Program-made: the position numbers and the translations under genes
Source: an uncultured Clostridia bacterium
GTDB lineage: Bacteria; Bacillota; Clostridia; Oscillospirales; Acutalibacteraceae
DNA: 64,000 nt
Assembly: GCA_937898625.1 (NCBI GenBank)
Contig: CALEJF010000040.1
Span: 26,277-90,276 of the forward strand
Reading direction: 5' to 3'
Notes under the pieces: model-generated
Told to the model about the DNA's origin: nothing
The model's input: only the letters and a program-made list of their open reading frames with translations
The model's database searches: none
In this document: positions 54,161 through 62,425 of the stretch, piece after piece
Layout: every line of letters starts with the position of its first letter
Position numbering within the stretch: position 1 is the first letter of the stretch

Positions 54161-54210
54161 AACACCCAATAAGTTTAGCTCGTTTTACAAACCAAACATA
54201 TTGGGTGTTA
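54160..54210 (-). terminator. Long-loop inverted repeat after the MerR gene
   Basis: TAACACCCAATA (54160-54171) and TATTGGGTGTTA (54199-54210) are perfect 12-bp arms with a 27-nt loop, 17 bp beyond the regulator's stop. There is no T-run, so it may stop transcription weakly, protect the 3' end or bind a protein. Confidence 0.5.
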
Positions 54211-54226
54211 TCGAAAAGTTATTTCG

Positions 54227-55057
54227 TTAATTCAAAGAGATAGGTATCTGTATCAGAGATAGCCATTTGTTTGGATCTTCTTGGTTCCATATGCCATCGA
54301 TATATGTAGTCCTTGGTTGTCCGATGATTGTATAACCGTTCTCTTCGATGTACTTAAAAACATCGGTGAATGATTTGTAGAATGTGTTGTACGGACCATA
54401 ATGTTTCATGCATACAGCAGTTTGAATTTCTGGTAGTTCCTTGAACTTGATGATGTCCGAGTCTGTACCCATTTCATCAACTTGTTCGCAGTATTCGATG
54501 TCGATGTTTGTAGGGGTGTACTCGTTGTTGTGTTCGACAGTGAAACAGTAGCCTGATGCTGAGCACTTACATGCTAAACGTTGCATCTCCGGTCCTATGA
54601 CATTGACGCACAGAGCTCCTAAAGCTTCATAATTATCGATGATACATCGATGACTTGCTACCTTTATTGCAGGCAGACGTTGTATAGAATATTTTTCCAT
54701 TTTAGTAATGTTTTTTTGAGAGTTCACCATGCTTATTAGTTGTTTGCGTTGTGCAAAGAGAGCCCTTATTTGTTCCTCACATGAGTTTATTTTAGAGAGT
54801 AGTTGCTCTTCGCTGGGAGTATGACAATCATTTGCGAAGAGGTCATTTATCTCCTCTAGTGAGAAGCCTATTCTTTTCAGTGAGCGAATAGTGTTGAGTC
54901 TTTGCATTTGCTCTAACGTATAGTATCGATAGCCTGTCCACTTATCCGTTTCGTGTGGAAGTAATAATCCTATCTGTTCGTAGTGGCGTAATGTCTTTAT
55001 CGTTACTTGCATTAGCTTAGAAAACTCTCCGATTTTTAGTTTTGTTTTGTTTGTCAT
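54227..55057 (-). CDS. MerR-family regulator with GyrI-like effector domain
   Basis: The 276-residue protein has a MerR winged helix (KIGEFSKLMQVTIKTLRHYEQIGLL; GYRYYTLEQMQRLNTIRSLKRIGFSLEEI), a coiled coil (about 85-120), and a C-terminal GyrI/SOUL-like ligand-binding domain (about 125-276) with AVCMKHYGPYNTFYKSFTDVFKYIEENGY. The layout is that of BmrR-like multidrug sensors. A TAACTTTG promoter element is at 55084-55091 on the minus strand. No efflux gene is adjacent. Confidence 0.9.
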   Translation of the reverse strand: MTNKTKLKIGEFSKLMQVTIKTLRHYEQIGLLLPHETDKWTGYRYYTLEQMQRLNTIRSLKRIGFSLEEINDLFANDCHTPSEEQLLSKINSCEEQIRALFAQRKQLISMVNSQKNITKMEKYSIQRLPAIKVASHRCIIDNYEALGALCVNVIGPEMQRLACKCSASGYCFTVEHNNEYTPTNIDIEYCEQVDEMGTDSDIIKFKELPEIQTAVCMKHYGPYNTFYKSFTDVFKYIEENGYTIIGQPRTTYIDGIWNQEDPNKWLSLIQIPISLN

Positions 55058-55083
55058 CGCGCGATTGTTTTTGATATCGATTG

Positions 55084-55091
55084 CAAAGTTA
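55084..55091 (-). promoter_or_regulatory. Bacteroidetes -7 element for the MerR gene
   Basis: TAACTTTG on the minus strand fits TAnnTTTG and lies 27 bp before the start codon. A clear -33 TTTG is not seen. Confidence 0.5.
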
Positions 55092-55164
55092 AACTATGAC
55101 GTAAGGGACGAGTCAAGAGGGGATATGTAATTTTATTGCTTTTTAACATTATCTGGTATGTTGG

Positions 55165-55203
55165 TGCGCATTTGGTGCGCACGGAATGCGCACAGAATGC
55201 GCA
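55165..55203. repeat. Helically phased array: four TGCGCA sites at 11-bp spacing
   Basis: TGCGCA begins at 55165, 55176, 55187 and 55198, exactly 11 bp apart. The hexamer is its own reverse complement, and intervening bases differ. Part of the 369-bp gene-free region between divergent genes. Confidence 0.9.
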
Positions 55204-55301
55204 CATGTTTTTGTTTGTTGGCTATCTACGCTATAATATGAATGCAAAATGTTTTTCTAAGTATGCTGTGATAATCTAATACACTACCTCAAAAATGTCT
55301 T

Positions 55302-55327
55302 TGCAATGCTTCTGCAATGCCGTTGCA
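55302..55327. repeat. Helically phased array: three TGCA sites at 11-bp spacing
   Basis: TGCA begins at 55302, 55313 and 55324; the first two extend to TGCAATGC. It lies about 100 bp from the TGCGCA array and some 60 bp upstream of the promoter of the secreted-protein gene. Confidence 0.85.
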
Positions 55328-55380
55328 GTTTCTTATTTTGTATATCATTCTTGGCTTATATTCTCAGATTATACGAAGTA

Positions 55381-55412
55381 TTTGGATTCTCAATCTTATT
55401 AAACTATCTTTG
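55381..55412 (+). promoter_or_regulatory. Bacteroidetes-type promoter of the secreted-protein gene
   Basis: TTTG (55381-55384) and TATCTTTG (55405-55412) are separated by 20 bp, matching the -33/-7 consensus, 14 bp before the ATG. Confidence 0.7.
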
Positions 55413-55426
55413 CTAATGGTAAAAAT

Positions 55427-56683
55427 ATGACAAATATGAATAGATGTGTTCTTTCGGTCTTGCTCCTACGGAGTGTATTCGTGATATTCTCCCTCTCGAT
55501 GGTTTTTACGACACTCTCAGCTCAGACGAATGACGACAAACTCTCTTATATCGACTCTTTGACTAAGTCACTTTGTGCACTTACTGATGAGAATCGTTTC
55601 AATTACGAATACCCACAGTGGCAAGAAGTGGTCAATGACGTACTTGCTACTGTTGATGATTCTGCTGTTGCTCATTTCAATCCGCAACACTTAAAACATA
55701 TTAGTGTGCCTTATACGTCATCAGATATCTATTATTTCTTTCGACAAACATCTTCTGGTGCGGTTATTCATTGGTCGGTGCGTCGTAGCATAAAAGATAA
55801 GCTGTTAACACATAGCTTCGCTGATGCTGTGCCTTCACAGAGTGTAGCTCATCTGCATGTACGCCCGTCAGATTATCGTAGTTTGCTCGGCTTTGAGGTC
55901 TTTGATACATTGGAACAGAAAACTCTTTATTGGATGCCTGATATCGAAACACGTCTTAATTTTGAAGTCCTCGCTGATATCAAAGCTCCTAAACATGCCA
56001 AACTCCTCGCCAAACATGATATAGAAAGCCGTATGGACGAATTGTGGCATTCTGATGAGGCTCTTACTATCGATCTGTCTGGTTTACCACGTCTTAAGAC
56101 GGTTAATAGTCCCGACAAAAGACTACGCTTGGCTACTTACATGACAATGTACAAGGATTTTTCATCTCAATATTTTGGTAATATCATACGCCGTAAGGCT
56201 GATGGAACAATAGATGTTTATCCTCTTTATGACCTTGCTGATGAATATAAAAATCCAGAACGAACAAAAGGTTCTCCCGAAAAATGGTATGGTGCGGTTT
56301 ATTTCGATATAGCGGAAGTCTTTTTTGAAAAACAAAAGTATTATACTCTTATCGGTTTCCGCCAACAAGATGCTCTTGTTAAATGTCGCGTGCTTGACTT
56401 ACTTTGGTTTAAAGGACGTAAGGTTACATTCGGTGCTTCACTCTTTTTGCACGAAAAGTCAACATACCAGCGACGTGTATTCCGATACTCTTCAGAGGCC
56501 AATATGATGGTAATGTATGATGATAAGGAAGAAATGATAATCTTTGACCACCTCTCTCCTACCAATTCTCTCTTTAGAGGCGAATATCGCTTTTATGGGC
56601 CCGATTTTAGTTATGACGCTTACGAAGTGACACGTGATGGATGGAAATACAAAGAGGACATCGACTTTAGACCCAGTCGATAG
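55427..56683 (+). CDS. Secreted Bacteroidales protein of unknown function
   Basis: The 418-residue protein begins with a signal peptide (hydrophobic stretch about residues 8-31, ending near LSAQTND). I recognise no domain. The mature region is mixed alpha/beta with many Tyr and Asp. The C-terminal third (PEKWYGAVYFDIAEVFFEKQKYYTLIGF ... MVMYDDKEEMIIFDHLSP ... RFYGPDFSYDAYE) looks like a beta-rich structure. It has the layout of hypothetical proteins found widely in Prevotella. It is transcribed away from the MerR gene, and a phased repeat array lies between them. Confidence 0.7.
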   Translation: MTNMNRCVLSVLLLRSVFVIFSLSMVFTTLSAQTNDDKLSYIDSLTKSLCALTDENRFNYEYPQWQEVVNDVLATVDDSAVAHFNPQHLKHISVPYTSSDIYYFFRQTSSGAVIHWSVRRSIKDKLLTHSFADAVPSQSVAHLHVRPSDYRSLLGFEVFDTLEQKTLYWMPDIETRLNFEVLADIKAPKHAKLLAKHDIESRMDELWHSDEALTIDLSGLPRLKTVNSPDKRLRLATYMTMYKDFSSQYFGNIIRRKADGTIDVYPLYDLADEYKNPERTKGSPEKWYGAVYFDIAEVFFEKQKYYTLIGFRQQDALVKCRVLDLLWFKGRKVTFGASLFLHEKSTYQRRVFRYSSEANMMVMYDDKEEMIIFDHLSPTNSLFRGEYRFYGPDFSYDAYEVTRDGWKYKEDIDFRPSR

Positions 56684-56710
56684 TCCCCCTCTTATGAGTT
56701 TTTTTTAAGT

Positions 56711-56908
56711 CTAAAGACCAAGAGAACTGTCAAGACCGTCTTGCTCGACAAAGGATTCAATCTCGACACATGCATACTCAAAAAACTGCTCCTCATCCAG
56801 TAGAGTAGTATTCTCTTTCTGCTGTGAGACTTCTAGTTCCATGTTACCTGTTGGATAGAAGATGAAATGTTCTTCCGCTCCGATTAGCTTTTCATTTTTC
56901 ATACTCAT
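56711..56908 (-). CDS. Small acidic hypothetical protein
   Basis: A 65-residue acidic product with no membrane segment or known motif; start may be ATG 56902 (MKNEKLIGAEEHF). It sits alone on the minus strand between two convergent or unrelated genes. Its amino-acid composition looks protein-like, but no ribosome site can be used to judge starts in Bacteroidales. It might be real or a chance frame. Confidence 0.4.
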   Translation of the reverse strand: MSMKNEKLIGAEEHFIFYPTGNMELEVSQQKENTTLLDEEQFFEYACVEIESFVEQDGLDSSLGL

Positions 56909-56972
56909 AATAGCTTTTTTATTATGCTACTAATTTAGCTATTATGTCATAAATATACAAATATTAACCTCT

Positions 56973-57296
56973 TTATTTGTTGTTTTTTTTAGAAGAATCT
57001 CGTTTTTCTTTCTTCGGAAACCAACCTCGTTCAACTCTTTTTCGTTGTTCAAATACTTCTAAGATTGACCAAAAGCTTGAAAACGAGACAACTCCGAATA
57101 TCGAACTAAGAAAGAAATTACTTGTCATTACCGACAGACATAACGTTATAATACCCAATATAAGAAAACACCACCAACATTTTACACCGAAGTGATATTC
57201 TCCTTTTATGACCAATGGGTGAAACAATCCTATTATCAAGAATGTGACTAATCCCAATAGCAATCCCGTAAGGTTACACTCTTCTATAAATGCCAT
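56973..57296 (-). CDS. DUF4491 family membrane protein
   Basis: The 107-residue protein has three hydrophobic spans and the DUF4491 signature: LTGLLLGLVTFLIIGLFHPLVIKGEYHFG, then KCWWCFLILGI, and FSSFWSILEVFEQRKRVERGWFPK. The C-terminal tail is basic and lies in the cytoplasm. The family is common in Bacteroidales with no known role. Confidence 0.88.
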   Translation of the reverse strand: MAFIEECNLTGLLLGLVTFLIIGLFHPLVIKGEYHFGVKCWWCFLILGIITLCLSVMTSNFFLSSIFGVVSFSSFWSILEVFEQRKRVERGWFPKKEKRDSSKKNNK

Positions 57297-57487
57297 TTCT
57301 ATTGTTTTGTTTTTATTCGCAAAGGTAAGGAATTATATCTACGTCTATATTTTTATTCCTTAAAATATACATTCGTATTTATTTGTTTTTTATTAGCCTA
57401 TTTGTTTTTTATGTTTTACCTTCGTTTTACTATTCCTCTATTTACTAATTCCTCGTTACTTAGCCTCACTTTCTCATTTCTTTATTG

Positions 57488-57495
57488 TATCTTTG
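57488..57495 (+). promoter_or_regulatory. Bacteroidetes -7 element of the queC operon
   Basis: TATCTTTG matches TAnnTTTG exactly and lies 25 bp before the queC ATG. I see no preQ1 riboswitch in the 5' leader. Confidence 0.6.
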
Positions 57496-57520
57496 AACTC
57501 AATTTTTATAAATACATATT

Positions 57521-58189
57521 ATGAAGACTAAGGCTGTTGTATTGCTTTCTGGTGGATTGGATTCGTCCATAGCTCTTTATGTGGCAAAAAATGATGGACA
57601 TGAGGTCCATGCTTTGTCGTTTGATTATGGTCAAAAACATTCAAAAGAACTTGATTGTGCTAAGGCTGTGGCTAATGACGCAGGTGTTAAGTCTCATCAT
57701 ATAGTATCACTTAAACTTGACCAATGGGGTGGTTCTTCTCTCACAGATGACAATATGACTATTCACGATGGAGATATCCAACGTACAGATATACCTGATA
57801 CGTATGTCCCAGCTCGTAATATGGTCTTTTTATCTGTTGCTGCTTCTCTGGCTGAGACTGTAGGAGCCCAACATATATACCTCGGTGTTAGTGAAGTGGA
57901 TTATTCTGGTTATGTCGACTGCCGTAAGGCTTTCATAGATGCTATGGAGAACGCTATTAATCTCGGTACTGTCATGGGCGCCGAGCAAGGTAAGAAGATA
58001 CAACTACATGCCCCATTCATGTTTATGACTAAGGCCGATGAAATACGTCTCGGTCAAAAACTTGGTGTCAATTTCTCTCATACATGGAGCTGTTATCGCG
58101 GTGGTGACAAACCATGTGGCACGTGTGACAGTTGCTTGTTACGTGCACGTGCTTTCGCAGATGCAGGCGTGGTAGATACATCATTATAG
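57521..58189 (+). CDS. queC: 7-cyano-7-deazaguanine synthase
   Basis: The 222-residue enzyme turns 7-carboxy-7-deazaguanine into preQ0 with ATP and ammonia. It has the PP-loop LLSGGLDSSIAL, FDYGQKHSKELDCAKAVA, YVPARNMVFLSVAASLAE, and the zinc-binding tail CYRGGDKPCGTCDSCLLR. It is the first gene of the three-gene que operon and lies 14 bp before queE. Confidence 0.97.
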   Translation: MKTKAVVLLSGGLDSSIALYVAKNDGHEVHALSFDYGQKHSKELDCAKAVANDAGVKSHHIVSLKLDQWGGSSLTDDNMTIHDGDIQRTDIPDTYVPARNMVFLSVAASLAETVGAQHIYLGVSEVDYSGYVDCRKAFIDAMENAINLGTVMGAEQGKKIQLHAPFMFMTKADEIRLGQKLGVNFSHTWSCYRGGDKPCGTCDSCLLRARAFADAGVVDTSL

Positions 58190-58203
58190 ATATTATTTGT
58201 ATC

Positions 58204-59025
58204 ATGATTGCACTCTCTCGCGAAGGTGTTTTTCCTATCGTCTCGCCTAATGATAAACTGACCCAAACAGGTCTTGATGTCTCTGGTACATTACAAGGAG
58301 AAGGTAAACTTGTCGGTGTGCCGTCGCTTTTTATTCGCTTGCAAGGTTGTAATCTTAGGTGTTTGTGGAAAAACGCAGCAGGTGATATCTCCCGTTGTGA
58401 CACAGCTCATACTTCATTTGAAGGTGGTTCCGTAAATATGGTCTCAGCTCATGACATCATGTCCGTCGTTAAATCTAATATGGGCTCAATGCGTCACGTG
58501 GTTATTACTGGAGGCGAACCTTTCTTGCAAGCTTCTCAACTTATTCCTCTTGTACGTCTTTTGCGCAATGAGGATTATCATGTCACTATCGAAACTAATG
58601 GAACTATATACAATGAAGAGTTAGTCTCTTTATGCAACTTACTTAGTATTTCTCCAAAGCTATCATCGAGTTTTCCAACAGTCGACAAATTATCTCTATT
58701 GGGGCTTACTCCAAATTACGCAACCCAACAGCATGCTGCTATAGCTGTTAATATCGATGTGCTTAAAAGTCTTATAGCTCATAGTGCCGACTATCAACTT
58801 AAATTTGTCGTGGGTAATGCTATTGACGAATGTCTCATTAAGGAGGAAGTGCTATCTCACTTGCCGAATCTAAAACCGTCAGATGTCATTGTTATGCCAC
58901 TCGGAACTACTACTGAAGAGATAGCTCTGAGTAATATCTATGCTGTGCCAATGTCTGTGCGAAATGGTTGGAGATATACTCCTCGCCTACATATCGCATT
59001 GTGGGGTAACAAAGAAGGGGTTTGA
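58204..59025 (+). CDS. queE: 7-carboxy-7-deazaguanine synthase (radical SAM)
   Basis: The 273-residue enzyme rearranges 6-carboxytetrahydropterin to 7-carboxy-7-deazaguanine. It has SGTLQGEGKLVGVPSLFIRLQGC, and cluster cysteines 49, 53 and 65: the usual C-x3-C-x2-C has an inserted loop giving C-x3-C-x11-C (CNLRCLWKNAAGDISRC). TGGEPFLQA is the SAM-binding GGE motif. I chose ATG 58204; an earlier frame start lies inside queC. QueD, which supplies the substrate, is not in the window. Confidence 0.92.
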   Translation: MIALSREGVFPIVSPNDKLTQTGLDVSGTLQGEGKLVGVPSLFIRLQGCNLRCLWKNAAGDISRCDTAHTSFEGGSVNMVSAHDIMSVVKSNMGSMRHVVITGGEPFLQASQLIPLVRLLRNEDYHVTIETNGTIYNEELVSLCNLLSISPKLSSSFPTVDKLSLLGLTPNYATQQHAAIAVNIDVLKSLIAHSADYQLKFVVGNAIDECLIKEEVLSHLPNLKPSDVIVMPLGTTTEEIALSNIYAVPMSVRNGWRYTPRLHIALWGNKEGV

Positions 59026-59058
59026 TGCGTACAATATATTAAATCAACTCAACATGTA

Positions 59059-59934
59059 ATGGAAAATATAGAGAATAAAGTCCTCGGACAACAAGTCAAA
59101 TATCCTGACCACTATCAACCAAATGTCTTGGTCGCAGTTCCGCGTATGTATAATCGTATGCAGTATAATATCGACGAACAAAAATTACCATTCGTTGGTG
59201 TCGACACGTGGCATTGTTACGAACTTGGCTTCTTGACAAAGTTTGGTCTGCCTGTACAAGGATTGTTGAAAATAACATATCCCGCTGATTCGCCCAATCT
59301 CGTAGAAAGTAAATCCTTGAAATTATATCTTAACTCGTTTAATATGGAGTATGTCGATTTCTCTGTTGAGGAGAGTATTAATGGGGTTAAAGCAACGGTA
59401 AAAAAAGATCTCTCAAACCTCATTGGTGCTGAGGTTGATGTAGAATACTATCGTCATGGAGCCGATAATACCAACTTTGATTTCGTAAAGTATGATGTTC
59501 TTGAATATGGAATAGAGATAGATGAAATAGTATTCAGAGAATATAACGAAAACCCTCTCTTGCTTGAAACTTTCGGTGAAGTAGGCGAAATGCGTGTCGT
59601 ATCTCATCTCCTACGTAGTAACTGTAAAATTACACATCAGCCAGACTGGGGTAGTGTGTATATTTATATTAAGGGTGATGACCTCCCTACAAGAGAGAGC
59701 CTTTTGAAATATATTGTCAGCCTACGAAACGAAAATCATTTCCATGAAGAAATATGTGAGCTTATTTATTTGCGTATATGGGAACGTTTCCATCCTGAAG
59801 AGTTGTGTGTGACATGTCTATATACGCGTCGAGGTGGTATAGATATCTGTCCAACTCGCGCAAATAATGTCTCTTTATTGCCAAAAGGTCTCATCGACGC
59901 ACATACTCTTACACGTAAATTACTGAGACAATAA
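59059..59934 (+). CDS. queF: NADPH-dependent 7-cyano-7-deazaguanine reductase, two-domain type
   Basis: The 291-residue protein reduces the nitrile of preQ0 to preQ1. It is the long E. coli-type QueF with two tunnel-fold modules. The C-terminal module carries the catalytic Cys in LLRSNCKITHQPDWG with the following Asp, and FHEEICELIYLRI. Its N-terminal module has ESKSLKLYLNSFN, the QueF-specific NADPH-binding block. An intrinsic terminator lies about 60 bp after the stop. Confidence 0.94.
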   Translation: MENIENKVLGQQVKYPDHYQPNVLVAVPRMYNRMQYNIDEQKLPFVGVDTWHCYELGFLTKFGLPVQGLLKITYPADSPNLVESKSLKLYLNSFNMEYVDFSVEESINGVKATVKKDLSNLIGAEVDVEYYRHGADNTNFDFVKYDVLEYGIEIDEIVFREYNENPLLLETFGEVGEMRVVSHLLRSNCKITHQPDWGSVYIYIKGDDLPTRESLLKYIVSLRNENHFHEEICELIYLRIWERFHPEELCVTCLYTRRGGIDICPTRANNVSLLPKGLIDAHTLTRKLLRQ

Positions 59935-59996
59935 GGTCGGTAGATTCTTATTGAGTCGACAAAAAGTACAGTTAATAAGGGTGTTGATTATATATC

Positions 59997-60030
59997 AATG
60001 GAGGAGTACAGATTGTATTTCTCCATTTTT
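59997..60030 (+). terminator. Intrinsic terminator of the que operon
   Basis: AATGGAG (59997-60003) pairs with CTCCATT (60021-60027), followed by a T-run. Confidence 0.75.
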
Positions 60031-60040
60031 ATATTCTTGT

Positions 60041-60296
60041 CTATTCTAAAACATCAGTTTTACCATTGTAGTCCACGAGGTTATCTGTCTTGCTCGTAGC
60101 GAAAGAATGTCTCGCTCTCAGCGGAGAATGTGTGATGCAGAGCATTTGTACCATGGGCAAGTTCATGGGCAACGGACATCTGCTGAGACACTGCTGTTGT
60201 CTCAGATGGTATCATCTTTATGAGTATGCCCAAGATACGACGCATATTTTTCTCTATTACGCAGTTAGTTTTGGTGTTTTCGCAAATGTAACAAGA
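60041..60296 (-). pseudogene. Remnant of a HExxH (metzincin-like) metalloprotease domain
   Basis: A minus-strand frame (60296-60081, no good start) contains SVAHELAHGTNALHHTFSAE: a zinc motif HExxH plus a third His at the metzincin spacing. It stops at 60081-60083. Shifting the frame continues the homology as DNLVDYNGKTDVLE (60085-60044), like the NLMDY Met-turn block found after HTFS in Bacteroidales protease-like proteins. So the piece is both truncated and frameshifted. A short hairpin (CTGAGACA at 60183-60190 with TGTCTCAG at 60198-60205) lies inside it. Confidence 0.6.
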
Positions 60297-60333
60297 TTAC
60301 GGCAATATACAAACGAGCAAGGTAAATATTAAC

Positions 60334-60445
60334 TGCAGTGCCTCTGCAATGCTATTGCAGTGCCTTTGCAGTGGGTCTGCAGAGTCTCTGCAAAAGTACA
60401 TTTCGGTGCGCACTGTATGCGCAACTCGTGCGCATACAGTGCGCA
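60334..60445. repeat. Bipartite phased array: six TGCA then four TGCGCA sites, 11-bp spacing
   Basis: TGCA begins at 60334, 60345, 60356, 60367, 60378 and 60389; TGCGCA begins at 60407, 60418, 60429 and 60440. Every step is exactly 11 bp, apart from 18 bp between the two blocks. On the minus strand the order is the same as at 55,165-55,327. It is in the gene-poor 59,935-60,601 stretch. Confidence 0.9.
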
Positions 60446-60548
60446 TAACACATTTCGATAAGCCAATGAGCCGAGCTAAGTCCATAACGAATGGTGTGTA
60501 ATTAAAGCCAACACAAATATTCAACGTCATGAAACAGTACGAAACGAA

Positions 60549-60577
60549 AAGAGGTGACATCAAAAGTGCCACCTCTT
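60549..60577 (-). terminator. Intrinsic terminator of the TrpB-like gene
   Basis: AAGAGGTG (60549-60556) pairs with CACCTCTT (60570-60577), with a T-run on the minus strand, 25 bp after the stop. Confidence 0.8.
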
Positions 60578-60601
60578 ATTATTTTGTATGTTCGTCTATT
60601 A

Positions 60602-62034
60602 TTATTTACGAATTATCTTGTCTATTCGTGCAAGGGATGCCTCGATGTCCCCTTTTGCTACTTCGTAGTTCTGAAGTTGACCTTGGAAGAACTTGTCGTA
60701 CGACGCCATATCGATAAGACCATGACCAGAGAGATTGAATAGAATAGTCTTCTCCTTGCCCTCTTCCTTAGCCTTGAGTGCCTCACGTATCGCAACAGCT
60801 ATAGCATGTGTTGATTCTGGTGCTGGTATGATACCCTCTGTTCGAGAGAATAATACTCCCGCTTCAAATGTCTCAAGCTGATTGACGTCTTGTGCTTCTA
60901 TGAAACCATCTTTGCGCAACTGACTAACGATGGTTCCAGCTCCATGATAACGAAGTCCGCCAGCATGGTTAGGTGCAGGAATGTAGCTGCTGCCTAATGT
61001 GTACATTTTTGTAAGTGGACAAATCATACCTGTATACTGGCAGGTGTGAAATCATGACCAAGTGTATACATCGGCATCATTGGTGTCATGCCTGCCGTAT
61101 CTCCAAAGTCATACTCAAAAACACCCTTTGTGAGCTTTGGACACGATGCCGGTTCTGCAGCTATGATACGTATGTCTTTACCCTCCGTAAATCGATGACG
61201 CAAAAATGGCATCGAAATACCCGAGAAGTTAGAACCTCCTCCGAAACAGCCTATTACAATGTCTGGATAATCTCCCGCTATCTCCATCTGCTTCTCCGCT
61301 TCCAAACCTATAATCGTCTGGTGCAAATTTACATGGTTGAGTACACTGCCAAGTGCATAACGTGTGTTCTCCTGCGATAATGCTACTTCTACAGCTTCTG
61401 AAATGGCTGTACCTAAACTACCCGGAGTGTCTGGTGTTAATGCCAATATCTTTCTGCCCGCCTCTGTAGTGTTGCTTGGTGATGGAATAACTTCCGCACC
61501 ATAGGTTTGCATTACCATTTTACGATATGGCTTCTGTTCATAACTGATACGCACCATATATATCTTTAAGTCAAGACCAAAATGCTGACATGCTATCGAT
61601 AGGGCAGATCCCCATTGTCCCGCACCTGTCTCCGTCGTGATATGTTTAATGCCTTGTATCTTATTAAAGTAAGCTTGCGGAATAGCTGAATTGAGCTTAT
61701 GCGAACCTACTGGGCTGACACTCTCATTCTTAAAGTATATCTTTGCAGGCGTGTCAAGTGCTTTCTCTAATCCTGATGCTCTAACCAATGGCGTAGGACG
61801 ATATATCTTATATAAGGTAGTCACCTCGTCTGGTATCTCTATGAAACGTTCTTGTGAGAACTCCTGCTTTACAAGTTCTTTCGCAAATATGCGTTTCATC
61901 TCCTCTGGCTTCATTGGCTCCTTTGTCTGAGGATTGAGAATAGGCATAGGCTTGTTGGGCATGTCAGCCACAATGTTGTACCAAGCCTTTGGCATATCTG
62001 CTTCATGAAGTATGAACTTCTTTGTGGTTTTCAT
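60602..62034 (-). pseudogene. trpB2: TrpB-like (TrpB2) tryptophan synthase beta, broken by a 65-bp insertion
   Basis: The two parts together are a PLP-dependent TrpB2 that would join indole and serine to make tryptophan. The N-part (62034-61033, 334 codons) has SVSPVGSHKLNSAIPQAYF with the PLP lysine, GAGQWGSALSIA, and CFGGGSNFSG (phosphate site). The C-part (60967-60602) has HAGGLRYHGAGTIVSQL, RTEGIIPAPESTHA and NLSGHG. Removing 60968-61032 (65 bp) gives one 455-residue frame, normal for the family. As it stands, the first frame stops at 61024. The start is ATG 62034, since an earlier ATG overlaps the promoter element TACATTTG (62074-62081). Confidence 0.8.
60968..61032 (-). repeat. 65-bp diverged partial duplication within trpB2
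   Basis: Minus-strand reading encodes ICPLTKMYTLGSSYIPAPN, a diverged version of the adjacent MTPMMPMYTLGHDFTPASI. The two DNA copies differ at many bases, so this is not a simple recent tandem copy. It may be from a different strain or paralogue. Confidence 0.75.
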
Positions 62035-62073
62035 TGTATGTTTTGTTTTTTGTGTTTCTCTAAATTCAAGGTG

Positions 62074-62081
62074 CAAATGTA
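62074..62081 (-). promoter_or_regulatory. Bacteroidetes -7 element of the TrpB-like gene
   Basis: TACATTTG on the minus strand fits TAnnTTTG, 40 bp before ATG 62034. The 62,082-62,425 stretch holds no gene I can support; short frames there have no recognisable features. Confidence 0.55.
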
Positions 62082-62425
62082 ACTAATTATACTTTAAAAC
62101 TCAAAAGAGATGCTATCTTTCTGTCTTGATAATATTAAATGACTCATTTCTACAACCCCAATGAACAGAACTAAACTGTCTTATAGTTGTATCATGATGA
62201 GTCAAATGAGACGTATAAGTAAAGACATAACAAAGCACTATCAAATAACGTGTGGCTCGATGAGTTACACGCCATTTGCTTTTTATGGGCTCATGTTTTC
62301 TATGTGCTTATTCTGCCTTTTTTACTTTTTTTGTTACATGTGTGTAGCACGCAAAAACGTAGGCAAAGCCCGACTAAAACCTACTTATTTCTCTTGATTG
62401 AATTCTTCCTTTGGACTATAATGAT

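Noticed and set aside
60090..60332. An 80-residue plus-strand frame.
   Set aside because: The minus strand here carries the HExxH protease remnant, which explains the open sequence better.
60334..60445. A CRISPR array.
   Set aside because: The unit is only 11 bp with 4-6 conserved bases; there are no 25-40 bp repeats, spacers or cas genes.
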